A DNA stretch of 64,000 nt, taken from NCBI GenBank assembly GCA_963811775.1, contig CAWESO010000001.1:372001-436000 (forward strand), given 5' to 3'. The notes under the pieces were generated by a model, which was given only the letters and a program-made list of their open reading frames with translations, searched no databases and had not been told where the DNA came from. The translations under genes and the position numbers were made by a program. Positions 17,308 to 25,419 of this stretch are shown here, one piece after another. How positions within the stretch are numbered: the first letter of the stretch is position 1; every line of letters starts with the position of its first letter. This stretch comes from Chersky-840 sp963811775. Lineage in GTDB: Bacteria > Actinomycetota > Acidimicrobiia > Acidimicrobiales > UBA8190.

Positions 17308-18645
17308 ATGGCCGGTGACGTGGGTGGTGAGGTAGCCGAACTCCTGCAAGCGATGATCCGCAACGCCTGCGTCAACGACGGCACGCCCGAGTCGGGCCAC
17401 GAGGTGCGCAACGCCGAGCTCCTGCGCGCCCTGCTCGACGGGCGCGGCCTCGACCTGGAGCTCTTCGAGCCCCTGCCCGGGCGCGCCTCGCTGGTGGCCA
17501 AGTTCGAGGGCCGCGACCCGGCCGCCCCCGCCCTGGCGCTCCTCGGGCACACCGACGTCGTGCCCGCCAACGGCGACGACTGGCGCCATGACCCCTTCGG
17601 GGGCGAGATCATCGACGGCGAGGTGTGGGGGCGGGGCGCGGTCGACATGCTGAACCTCACGGCGTCCATGGCCGTCGCCGTCGGCCACCTCGCCGACGAG
17701 GGGTTCCGGCCCGAGGGCGACCTCCTGTTCATCGGCGTGGCCGACGAGGAGGCCCTCGGCAGCCACGGGGCCAAGTGGCTGACCGAGCACATCGGCGATG
17801 ACGTGCGCTGCGACTACCTCATCACCGAGGCCGGGGGTTTCCCCATGGCCAGCCCCGACGGCGTGCGCCTGCCCGTCATCACCGGGGAGAAGGGCGCGTT
17901 CTGGTGCACCATGACGGTGCGCGGCACCCCCGGACACGCCTCGCAGCCCCTGCGCACCGACAATGCGCTCGTGAAAGCGGCCGAGGTCGTGCGCCGTCTG
18001 GCCGAGCACGAGACGCCTGCCGACCTGCACGAGGCGTGGCGACGCTTCGTGCAGGGCATCGGGCTCCCCGACGAGTTCACCGCCGCGCTGCTCGACCCCG
18101 ACCGCATCGGCGAGTTCTGCGACACGCTGCCCCTGCTCGGCCTCGCCCGCCAGGCCCATGCCTGCACCCACACCACCATGGCCCCCACGGTCATGCACGG
18201 CGGGAGCAAGCAGAACGTGATCCCCGACCGGGTGGAGCTCCAGGTCGACATCCGCGTCCTGCCCGGGTGGGACCAGACCACGGTCGACGCCATGATCGCC
18301 GATGCCCTCGGCGATCTCGCCGGCGAGGTGGAGGTGACCTGGTACTCCACCGACACCGCCACCTCGTCTCCGGCCGACACCCCGCTGTGGGACGCACTCG
18401 AGCGCGTGGCCCGGGTCTCGTACCCCGACGCCCGGTGCGTGCCCTTCCTCACGGTGGGGGCGACCGACGCCCGCTTCTTCCGGCGCCAGGGCACCGTCGC
18501 CTACGGCTTCGGCCTCTTCAGCGAGCGATTGTCCTTCGAGCAGTACGCGGCGATGTTCCACGGCGTGGACGAGCGCGTCGACGTGGCCTCGCTCGGGCTC
18601 TCGGCCGAGCTCTGGGACGGGCTGGCCCGGCAGTCGCTGCGGTGA
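17308..18645 (+). CDS. M20/M25/M40 family metallopeptidase
   Basis: 445 residues. Co-catalytic zinc ligands are in LLGHTDVVPAN (about 90-100, His and following catalytic Asp), WGRGAVDMLN (bridging Asp), GVADEEALGSHG (catalytic Glu and Glu ligand), LITEAGG and, near the end, MFHGVDERVDV (last His). The dimerisation (lid) domain spans about 195-330 and includes GTPGHASQP. These enzymes cut dipeptides or N-acyl amino acids (ArgE, DapE, CPG2, carnosinase relatives); the exact substrate is not readable from motifs. It is coupled to the HAD gene by a 4-bp GTGA overlap. Confidence 0.88.
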   Translation: MAGDVGGEVAELLQAMIRNACVNDGTPESGHEVRNAELLRALLDGRGLDLELFEPLPGRASLVAKFEGRDPAAPALALLGHTDVVPANGDDWRHDPFGGEIIDGEVWGRGAVDMLNLTASMAVAVGHLADEGFRPEGDLLFIGVADEEALGSHGAKWLTEHIGDDVRCDYLITEAGGFPMASPDGVRLPVITGEKGAFWCTMTVRGTPGHASQPLRTDNALVKAAEVVRRLAEHETPADLHEAWRRFVQGIGLPDEFTAALLDPDRIGEFCDTLPLLGLARQAHACTHTTMAPTVMHGGSKQNVIPDRVELQVDIRVLPGWDQTTVDAMIADALGDLAGEVEVTWYSTDTATSSPADTPLWDALERVARVSYPDARCVPFLTVGATDARFFRRQGTVAYGFGLFSERLSFEQYAAMFHGVDERVDVASLGLSAELWDGLARQSLR

Positions 18646-19295
18646 GCGCACCGGGGGCGCCCCGGCCCCGCGACGTCACCGCGGTGCTCTTCGACTTCGG
18701 CGGGGTCATCACCGACAGCCCGTTCGACGCGTTCGCGCGCTACGAACGCGACCACGGCCTGCCGGCGGGCTTCATCCGCACCCTGAACGCCACCAACCAT
18801 CTCGACAACGCCTGGGCCCGCCTCGAACGCAACGAGCTCGGCTTCGAGGCGTTCTGCACGGCCTTCGAAGCCGAGGCGTCGGCAGCGGGCGGCCGGATCG
18901 ATGCCCGCGACCTGTTCGCCTTGTTCTCGGGCCGTCTCCGCCCCGAGATGGTGGAGGCCGTGCGCCGGTGCAAGGCGCACTTCAAGACCGGCCTGCTGAC
19001 CAACAACTTCGTCACGCCCATCTCGGCCTCGGGCGTCTCGGCCCTGGCCGAGGTCCTGGCGCTGTTCGACGCCGTGGTGGAGTCCTCGGTGGTCGGGGTG
19101 CGCAAGCCCGACGAGCGCTTCTACCGCCTGGCGTGCGAGGCGCTCGACATCGCCCCGCCCGAGGCTGTCTTCCTCGACGACCTCGGGGTGAACCTGAAGC
19201 CGGCCCGTTCGCTCGGCATGGCCACCATCAAGGTCACCGACACCACCGACGCGCTGGGCCAATTGGAAGGCGTCCTCGGCATCGCCCTGCGGTGA
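18642..19295 (+). CDS. HAD-like hydrolase
   Basis: 217 residues. HAD motif I VLFDFGGVITD (16-26) with nucleophile Asp, motif II LLTNNF (about 121), motif III KPDERFY and motif IV VFLDDLGVNLKPA. The GGVIT form and the GMATIKVTDTTDALGQLEG ending match the epoxide-hydrolase N-terminal-phosphatase/YihX-like branch (subfamily I cap). Likely a small-molecule phosphatase; substrate unknown. GTG start overlaps the M20 stop (18642-18645). Confidence 0.83.
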   Translation: MSAPGAPRPRDVTAVLFDFGGVITDSPFDAFARYERDHGLPAGFIRTLNATNHLDNAWARLERNELGFEAFCTAFEAEASAAGGRIDARDLFALFSGRLRPEMVEAVRRCKAHFKTGLLTNNFVTPISASGVSALAEVLALFDAVVESSVVGVRKPDERFYRLACEALDIAPPEAVFLDDLGVNLKPARSLGMATIKVTDTTDALGQLEGVLGIALR

Positions 19296-19367
19296 CGGCC
19301 GGGGCGACGGGCCCCACGACGCCCGGGCCACCAGGCCCTACAGGACGACTACCAGCCCTCAAGAGCG

Positions 19368-22300
19368 TCAGGAGAAGGCGCGCCGCAGGAGGTCCTCCTG
19401 CTCGAGCTGGTGCAGCGCCGCGCTCCCGGTGGCGGGGCTGGCCGATTCGCTCCGGCTCACGTGGATGAGCGAGAAGCGGTCTCGGAAGAGCCGGTGCAGG
19501 CGCCCGTGGGCGAACGACCACGCCCCCATGTTCTCGGGCTCCTCCTGGACCCACACCACCTGCTCCGCGCCCGGGTAGCGGCCGAGCACCGCGGCCAGGG
19601 CCTCTTCGGGCCAGGGGTAGAGCTGCTCGACCCGGACCACGGCCACCGTCGCGGGGTCGATGCCAGGATCGGGGAGGCTGTCCTCCCCTGCCCGCAGGGC
19701 GTCGCGCCGGGCCATGGCGTCGAAGGCGACCTTGCCCGAGCACAGGAGCACGCGGCGCACGCCGTCGGGATCGACCGCCGGAGTGACCGCCCCGTTGGCA
19801 GAGACACCGGAGATCCCCGCCGCGGTGGCGGGGTCGTCGAGCACCACGGCGAACGAGCCGACCGTGAGGTCGTCGAGGGGGGATCGCGCCTGGCGGGCCC
19901 GCAACAGGGACTTGGGCGTGAACACCACGAGCGGCTGGCGCCCGAGGCCGCGCACCTGGGAGCGCAGGAGGTGGAAGTACTGCGCCGCGGTCGTCGGTTG
20001 GGCCAGGCGCATGTTGTCGCGCGCGCACAGGGTGAGGAACCGCTCGATGCGCGCCGAGGAGTGCTCGGGGCCCTGGCCCTCGTATCCGTGGGGGAGGAGC
20101 AGCACCAGGCCGGACCGCTGGCCCCATTTGTCGTCGGCCGACACGAAGAAGTTGTCGATGATGATCTGCGCGCCGTTGGCGAAGTCGCCGAACTGCGCTT
20201 CCCACGCCACCAGGGCGTCGGGCGACTCCACCGAGTACCCGTACTCGAAGCCCACCGCGGCGTACTCCGACAACAGCGAGTCATAGACCCCGAATCGACC
20301 GACGTCCTCCCCCCGCAGGTGGGCGAGCGGGACCCACTCCTCCCCTGTGTCGTAATCGACGAGCACCGCGTGGCGCTGGCTGAAGGTGCCGCGTCGGGTG
20401 TCCTGGCCCGACAGACGGACGTCGGTGCCCTCGAGCAGGATCGACCCCAGGGCGATGGCCTCGCCCAGGGCCCAGTCGACCTCGCCCTCCGCCACCATCT
20501 GGGCCCGTTGGCCGAATTGCTTGAGCAGCTTGGGGTGGACGGTGAACCCCGGCGGCACCGATGTCGCCTCGGCGGCCAGGCGTTCGAGCTCGTCGCGGGC
20601 CACGCCGGTGGCGACGGCGGGGCGCGCCGGGGGGGCGAGGGCCGGGGCCGGCAAGGAGGTGGGATGCGGGGCCGCGCTCTGACGGGTCTCGTCCAGCGCC
20701 ACCTGCAAGCGGGCCTGGAAGTCCTCGAGGGCGCGTTCCGCGTCGTCGACGGTGATGTCACCCCGGCGCACCAACGACTCGGTGTAGAGCTTTCGCACCG
20801 ATCGCTTGCCGTCGATGATGGCGTACATGCGGGGCTGGGTGTAGCTGGGGTCGTCCCCCTCGTTGTGACCGTGGCGCCGGTAGCACACCAGGTCGATCAC
20901 GACGTCTTTGTGAAAGGCCTGGCGGAACCCGAAGGCGAGACGTGCCGCGCGCAGACACGCTTCGGGGTCGTCGCCGTTCACGTGGAACACCGGCGCCTGG
21001 ACCATCTTGGCCACGTCGGTCGGGTACAGCGACGAACGGGCCGACTCGGGTGCGGTCGTGAACCCCAGTTGGTTGTTCACCACGATGTGCACGGTGCCGC
21101 CCGTGCGGTACCCGGTGAGCTGCGAGAGCTCGAGGGTCTCGGCCACCACGCCCTGGCCGGCGAAGGCGGCGTCGCCGTGGACGAGCACCGACAGCACGTC
21201 GAAGCAGCGGTCCCTGCTCAACATGTCCTGCTTGGCCCGGACCATGCCTTCGACCACGGGGTCGACCGCCTCGAGGTGCGAGGGGTTCGACGCCAAGGTG
21301 ACGGCGATCTCGGCGCCCGACCGGGCCACGAACTTGCCGGTCGCCCCCTTGTGGTACTTCACGTCTCCCGAGCCCTGGACCGACTCGGGGTCGAGGTCAC
21401 CCTCGAACTCGCGGAAGATCTCCCCGTAGGACTTGCCCACGATGTTGGCCAGGATGTTGAGCCGGCCCCGGTGGGCGGTGCCGAGCACCGCCTCGGTCGT
21501 GCCCACCTGGGCCCCCTCCTCGAGCACGGCGTCGAGGAGCACGATCGTCGACTCCGCCCCTTCGAGCCCGAAGCGCTTCTGCCCGACGTAGCGGGTGTGG
21601 AGGAAGCGCTCGAAGGCCTCGGCCGCGTTGAGGCGGTCGAGGATGTGGTGCTGCTCGTCGGGGTCGAGGGTGGTGGGGACGCCCTCGGTGTGCTGCTGGA
21701 TCCACCGCTTCTGCTCGGGGTCCTGGATGTGCATGTACTCGATGCCGAGGGTGCGGCAGTACGCGTCGCGCAGGATGTCGAGCGCCTCGCCCAGGGTGAG
21801 CGTGTGCCGCCCGGCCAACCCGTCGACGACGAACTCGCGGTCGAGGTCCCACAGGGTGAGGCCGTAGGTGGTGGGGTCGAGCTCGGGATGCAGCGGGCGG
21901 GGCTCGGCCGACAACGGGTCGAGGTCCGCGATCAGGTGGCCGCGCACCCGGTACATGTTGATCAGGCTCTGGACGTGCACCTGCTTGATGAGGCGCATGC
22001 GCTCGCTGTCACCGGAGTTGACGTCGGCCTGCCAGCGCACCGGTTGGTAGGGAACGTCCATCGCCGCGTACACCGACTCGTAGAAGTCGTGTTGGCCGGT
22101 CAGGCACTCCGACACGTACGTGAGGAAGAGCCCCGACTCCGCGCCCTGGATGATGCGGTGGTCATAGGTGGAGGTGAGCGTGACCACCGGGCCCACGCCG
22201 ATGGCGGCCAGGCTGCGGGGGTCGGCGGCCTGGAACTCGGCCGGGTACCCGAGCGCACCCACTCCGATGATCGCGCCCTGGCCCGGCATGAGCCTGGGCA

Positions 22301-23192
22301 CCGACTGCACGGTGCCGAGGGTGCCCGGGTTGGTCAGCGTCACCGTGGCGCCAGCGAAGTCGTCGGGCGTGGCCTTGCCGGTGTGTACCTTGCGCACCAT
22401 GTCCTCGTAGGCGATCACGAATCCCCGGAAGTCGAGGGCCTCGGCACCGCTGATGACCGGCACCAGCAACGTGCGCGTGCCGTCGGACTTCTCCACGTCG
22501 ACGGCCAGCCCCAGCCCGACGTGGTCGTGCCGGTCCACGCCGGGCTTGCCCGTCCCCTCCATGTCGGGGACGAAGCTGGCGTTGAGCGCGGGCACGGCCT
22601 CGAGGGCTCTGACGACGGCGAAGCCGATGAGATGGGTGAAGCTCACCTTCCCACCCGAGGTCCGGGCCAGATGCTGGTTGAGGATGGCCCGGTTGACTTC
22701 GAGGAGCTTGGCCGGGACCGAGCGCACGCTCGTCGCAGTGGGGACCGCCAGGGACGCGGCCATGTTCTGCGCGACGCGTGCCGCCGCGCCCCGAAGCGGT
22801 GTGACCGTCGGTGCCGCCGCCGCCGGTTCGGGCACGGGCGAGACAGCGCCGTCGACCTCGGGCGCGGTCGCACCGGGCTGAGGGGCGACCGGCGGAGGGG
22901 CGACGGACGGAGCGGCGACGGACGCGGCCGGGGCGGGGGCGGGGCCGGCCGGTCCGCTCGGGGCCCGGGTCGGGCCCGCGGCGGCGCCGTCCTTACTCGG
23001 CGCTGGGGCCGGCGGCACGGCCACGGTGGAGAGACCACCGGGGACGTAGTCGGCGAAGAACTCGCGCCAGCTCTCGCTCACCGACGAGGGGTCGGAGCGG
23101 TACTGCTCGAACATGTCGTCCACCAGCCACGCGTTCGGGCCGAAAGCGCCACCGGCGGACGGGCTCGTGACTGTGGCCTGGTCCGACGACAT
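19368..23192 (-). CDS. kgd: multifunctional 2-oxoglutarate dehydrogenase/decarboxylase (E1 fused to E2-like domain)
   Basis: 1274 residues, close to mycobacterial Kgd (about 1230). Order: N-terminal segment (NAWLVDDMFEQYRSDPSSVSE, 20-40), a Pro/Ala linker (55-130) and an E2-type acyltransferase domain (about 135-365) with LVPVISGAEALDFRGF and STYDHRIIQGAESG (catalytic His). The ThDP-dependent E1 part (about 370-1274) follows: HRGRLNILANIVGKSYGEIF, GDVKYHKG, HGDAAFAGQGVVAETL and CYRRHGHNEGDDPSYTQP. It decarboxylates 2-oxoglutarate and feeds succinyl-CoA formation in the TCA cycle. No lipoyl domain is visible, as in other actinobacterial KGDs. ATG 23192 is 7 nt after a TAGGAT hexamer. Confidence 0.93.
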   Translation of the reverse strand: MSSDQATVTSPSAGGAFGPNAWLVDDMFEQYRSDPSSVSESWREFFADYVPGGLSTVAVPPAPAPSKDGAAAGPTRAPSGPAGPAPAPAASVAAPSVAPPPVAPQPGATAPEVDGAVSPVPEPAAAAPTVTPLRGAAARVAQNMAASLAVPTATSVRSVPAKLLEVNRAILNQHLARTSGGKVSFTHLIGFAVVRALEAVPALNASFVPDMEGTGKPGVDRHDHVGLGLAVDVEKSDGTRTLLVPVISGAEALDFRGFVIAYEDMVRKVHTGKATPDDFAGATVTLTNPGTLGTVQSVPRLMPGQGAIIGVGALGYPAEFQAADPRSLAAIGVGPVVTLTSTYDHRIIQGAESGLFLTYVSECLTGQHDFYESVYAAMDVPYQPVRWQADVNSGDSERMRLIKQVHVQSLINMYRVRGHLIADLDPLSAEPRPLHPELDPTTYGLTLWDLDREFVVDGLAGRHTLTLGEALDILRDAYCRTLGIEYMHIQDPEQKRWIQQHTEGVPTTLDPDEQHHILDRLNAAEAFERFLHTRYVGQKRFGLEGAESTIVLLDAVLEEGAQVGTTEAVLGTAHRGRLNILANIVGKSYGEIFREFEGDLDPESVQGSGDVKYHKGATGKFVARSGAEIAVTLASNPSHLEAVDPVVEGMVRAKQDMLSRDRCFDVLSVLVHGDAAFAGQGVVAETLELSQLTGYRTGGTVHIVVNNQLGFTTAPESARSSLYPTDVAKMVQAPVFHVNGDDPEACLRAARLAFGFRQAFHKDVVIDLVCYRRHGHNEGDDPSYTQPRMYAIIDGKRSVRKLYTESLVRRGDITVDDAERALEDFQARLQVALDETRQSAAPHPTSLPAPALAPPARPAVATGVARDELERLAAEATSVPPGFTVHPKLLKQFGQRAQMVAEGEVDWALGEAIALGSILLEGTDVRLSGQDTRRGTFSQRHAVLVDYDTGEEWVPLAHLRGEDVGRFGVYDSLLSEYAAVGFEYGYSVESPDALVAWEAQFGDFANGAQIIIDNFFVSADDKWGQRSGLVLLLPHGYEGQGPEHSSARIERFLTLCARDNMRLAQPTTAAQYFHLLRSQVRGLGRQPLVVFTPKSLLRARQARSPLDDLTVGSFAVVLDDPATAAGISGVSANGAVTPAVDPDGVRRVLLCSGKVAFDAMARRDALRAGEDSLPDPGIDPATVAVVRVEQLYPWPEEALAAVLGRYPGAEQVVWVQEEPENMGAWSFAHGRLHRLFRDRFSLIHVSRSESASPATGSAALHQLEQEDLLRRAFS

Positions 23193-23199
23193 CAATTCG

Positions 23200-23205
23200 A
23201 TCCTA
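23200..23205 (-). promoter_or_regulatory. -10 hexamer for leaderless kgd transcript
   Basis: TAGGAT on the minus strand, 7 nt before ATG 23192; the short spacer is AT-rich and has no Shine-Dalgarno. Confidence 0.6.
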
Positions 23206-23312
23206 ATGGCCGGACCTCGGCACCGAGCCCATATGCACCAGGCATTAGCCTTCGGCTCCATGCGTGCCAGCACCACGTCCAGCGGCCCGGCTCGGTCGCC
23301 CTCCTGGGGCCG

Positions 23313-24113
23313 GTGAGCGCGCGCCCCGAGGGGTTGCACGTCGTCGAGCACCGCGGCGACGGGTCGGCGTCGACCCCCACGGTGGTGCTCGTGCACGGGT
23401 CGCTCGACCGGGGGTCGTCGTTCGCACGCACCGTCCGGCGCCTCCCCGATCTCCACGTCCTGACCTACGACCGACGCGGCTACCACCACTCGCGCGCCAT
23501 GCCCCTGGCCCGCTCGCTCGCACAGCACATCGACGACCTCGTCGCCGTCGTGGGTGACGGGCCGGCCGTCGTCATCGGCCATTCCTACGGCGGGGACGTC
23601 GCGCTCGGCGCCGCGATCGCCGCCCCGCACGCCATCGGAGCCGTGGGCGCCTACGAGCCGCCGCTGCCGTGGGCCCCGTGGTGGCCGCACCGCAGCGCGT
23701 CGAGCATCGCCAACGAGGACCCCGCCTCCTTCGCCGAGGGGTTCTTCCGGCGTGTGGTCGGGGACGCCGGCTGGGACCGGCTCACGGACCAGGCGCGCGC
23801 CGACCGGCGGGCGGACGGGCCCGCCCTCGTGGCCGAGCTCTCGGCCCTGCGCGGCGCCGGCGCGCCCTTCGACCTGGCCCAGCTGCGCGTCCCGCTCGTC
23901 CTCGGCCGCGGCGGCAAGTCGGTGTGGCACCACCGCCGCGCCATCGACGCCCTCGTCGAGCTCGTCCCGGGCTCCGAGGTGATCGAGATCCCCGGCGCGG
24001 CCCACGGCGCGCAGCTGACCCACGCCGATGCCTTCGCCATGCTGGTCCGGCGCGTGGTGGCTCGCGCCATGGAGGAGCCCGACGGCGCGAGGTCGATCGC
24101 GGCGCAGCACTGA
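23313..24113 (+). CDS. alpha/beta hydrolase
   Basis: 266 residues. VVLVHGSLDRGSSF (about 25-38), strand YDRRGYHHSR, nucleophile elbow VVIGHSYGGDVAL (about 85-97), VPLVLGRGGKSVWHH and GAAHGAQLTHAD (catalytic His). These match haloperoxidase/esterase-type hydrolases. Position of the acid residue is unclear (the usual Asp/Glu after strand 7 reads GGKS). GTG 23313 is the first start giving a full fold. Divergent from kgd; convergent with the acyl-CoA dehydrogenase. Substrate unknown. Confidence 0.78.
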   Translation: MSARPEGLHVVEHRGDGSASTPTVVLVHGSLDRGSSFARTVRRLPDLHVLTYDRRGYHHSRAMPLARSLAQHIDDLVAVVGDGPAVVIGHSYGGDVALGAAIAAPHAIGAVGAYEPPLPWAPWWPHRSASSIANEDPASFAEGFFRRVVGDAGWDRLTDQARADRRADGPALVAELSALRGAGAPFDLAQLRVPLVLGRGGKSVWHHRRAIDALVELVPGSEVIEIPGAAHGAQLTHADAFAMLVRRVVARAMEEPDGARSIAAQH

Positions 24114-24129
24114 CGCACCGCGCAGCGCG

Positions 24130-24158
24130 GACCCGCGGCCCAGGGGCTTCAGCGGGTC
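24130..24158. terminator. hairpin between convergent hydrolase and acyl-CoA dehydrogenase genes
   Basis: GACCCGC and GCGGGTC, 7-bp perfect arms enclosing a GC-rich inner stem, in the 55-bp convergent gap. Confidence 0.45.
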
Positions 24159-24168
24159 GTACGCTGTG

Positions 24169-25395
24169 TCAGGTCGTGGCCGACGAGCGGGCGGCCGACT
24201 CGACGTCGATGTCGTGGGGAAGCCCGAGCACGCGCTCGGCGATGATGTTGCGCTGCACCTCGGCCGTGCCACCACCCACGGTCAGGGCCCGAGAGAAGAG
24301 ATAGCCCCGGGCCCACACCGCCGCGGGCCACGCCGCCGGGTCGCCTGCCCCCGGCCCCGGTGCGGGCCCGTCGGTGCCGTGGGTCCCCGCCTGACGGGCC
24401 AGCCCCTCGGCCGGCCCGGCGTCGGCCAACATCCCCGACGCGCCGGCCAACTGCACGGCCAGCGCCATGACCCGCTGCCCGTGGTCGTCGGCCAAAGCCT
24501 TGCGCACCGAGGCCTCGGGGCCCGGGGACCGGCCCGCCACCGCGGCGCTGACGGTGCGCAGCCGGATGAGGCGCAGCACCTCGCCCTCGGTCCACACGCG
24601 CGCCAGGTCCTGGCGCAGGAGCGCGTCGTGCACCCCGCCGGCGCGTCGCACGATGTCGAGCAGGTCACCGATCGTCGGGCCCTGTCCCCACAGCGCGCCC
24701 TCCCCCGACAGCGATACCCGCTCGTTGCCGAGGGTTACCTTGGCCAGGGCCCACCCGCCGTTGACCTCCCCCACCAGGTTCTGCGCCGGGAGCCGGACCT
24801 CGTCGAGGAAGACCTCGTTGAAGGCGTGGTCGCCGGTCATGTCGACGATGGGGCGCACGGTGACACCGGGTGCGTCCATGGGGCAGATGAAGTACGAGAT
24901 GCCCCGGTGCTTCTCGACGTCGGGTTCGGTGCGCGCCAACAGGATCCCCAACGAGGCGATGTGGGCGAAGCTCGTCCATACCTTCTGGCCCGTCACCACC
25001 CACTCGTCGCCATCGCGCACGGCCCTCGTCGACAGGCCGGCCAGGTCCGAGCCGGCACCGGGCTCCGAGAACAACTGGCACCAGATCTCCTCGCCGGCCA
25101 GAAGAGGCAGGAGGTAGCGCGCCTTCTGGGCGTCGGTGCCGGCGTGGACGAGGGTGGGCCCCGCCCACCCGATGCCGATCTGGTTGAAGGGACGACGCAC
25201 GCCCGCCTGGCGCATCTCGTCGTCGATGACGAGTTGGGCGACGGGGTCGGCCGACAGGCCCCACGGGCGGGGCCAGTGCGGGGCGACGTACCCGGCCTCG
25301 GCGAGCTGCCGGGGCGTGGGATCGGGGTTGGCCGCCAGCCACGCCCGGAACTCGGCGCGGGCGCTGTGCTCTTCTCCGGGCAAGACGAGGTCCAC
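24169..25395 (-). CDS. acyl-CoA dehydrogenase
   Basis: 408 residues, full length for the family. WCQLFSEPGAGSDLAGLSTRAV (about 105-126) and WVVTGQKVWTSFAHIASLGI (about 132-151) are the two classical signatures; GGWALAKVTLGNERVSL, VRKALADDHGQR and ALTVGGGTAEVQRNIIAERVLGLP close the FAD domain. It oxidises an acyl-CoA to the 2-enoyl-CoA with FAD. The usual catalytic Glu position cannot be placed with certainty. It is divergent from an acyl-CoA synthetase with only 24 bp between the start codons, so the two probably serve one catabolic pathway (fatty acid or steroid side chain). Confidence 0.9.
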   Translation of the reverse strand: MDLVLPGEEHSARAEFRAWLAANPDPTPRQLAEAGYVAPHWPRPWGLSADPVAQLVIDDEMRQAGVRRPFNQIGIGWAGPTLVHAGTDAQKARYLLPLLAGEEIWCQLFSEPGAGSDLAGLSTRAVRDGDEWVVTGQKVWTSFAHIASLGILLARTEPDVEKHRGISYFICPMDAPGVTVRPIVDMTGDHAFNEVFLDEVRLPAQNLVGEVNGGWALAKVTLGNERVSLSGEGALWGQGPTIGDLLDIVRRAGGVHDALLRQDLARVWTEGEVLRLIRLRTVSAAVAGRSPGPEASVRKALADDHGQRVMALAVQLAGASGMLADAGPAEGLARQAGTHGTDGPAPGPGAGDPAAWPAAVWARGYLFSRALTVGGGTAEVQRNIIAERVLGLPHDIDVESAARSSATT

Positions 25396-25402
25396 GGCCA
25401 GC

Positions 25403-25412
25403 AGCGTAGGCT
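25403..25412. promoter_or_regulatory. overlapping bidirectional -10 elements
   Basis: AGCGTAGGCT. Minus strand: TACGCT (25408-25403), 7 nt before the dehydrogenase GTG 25395. Plus strand: TAGGCT (25407-25412), 7 nt before the synthetase GTG 25420. The two hexamers share the central TA, so one short site can serve two leaderless divergent transcripts. Confidence 0.6.
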
Positions 25413-25419
25413 GCGGCCC

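Noticed and set aside
19410..24113. 1567-codon plus-strand open frame opposite kgd
   Set aside because: It is the antisense of a high-GC gene; only its last 267 codons (from 23313) encode a real hydrolase.
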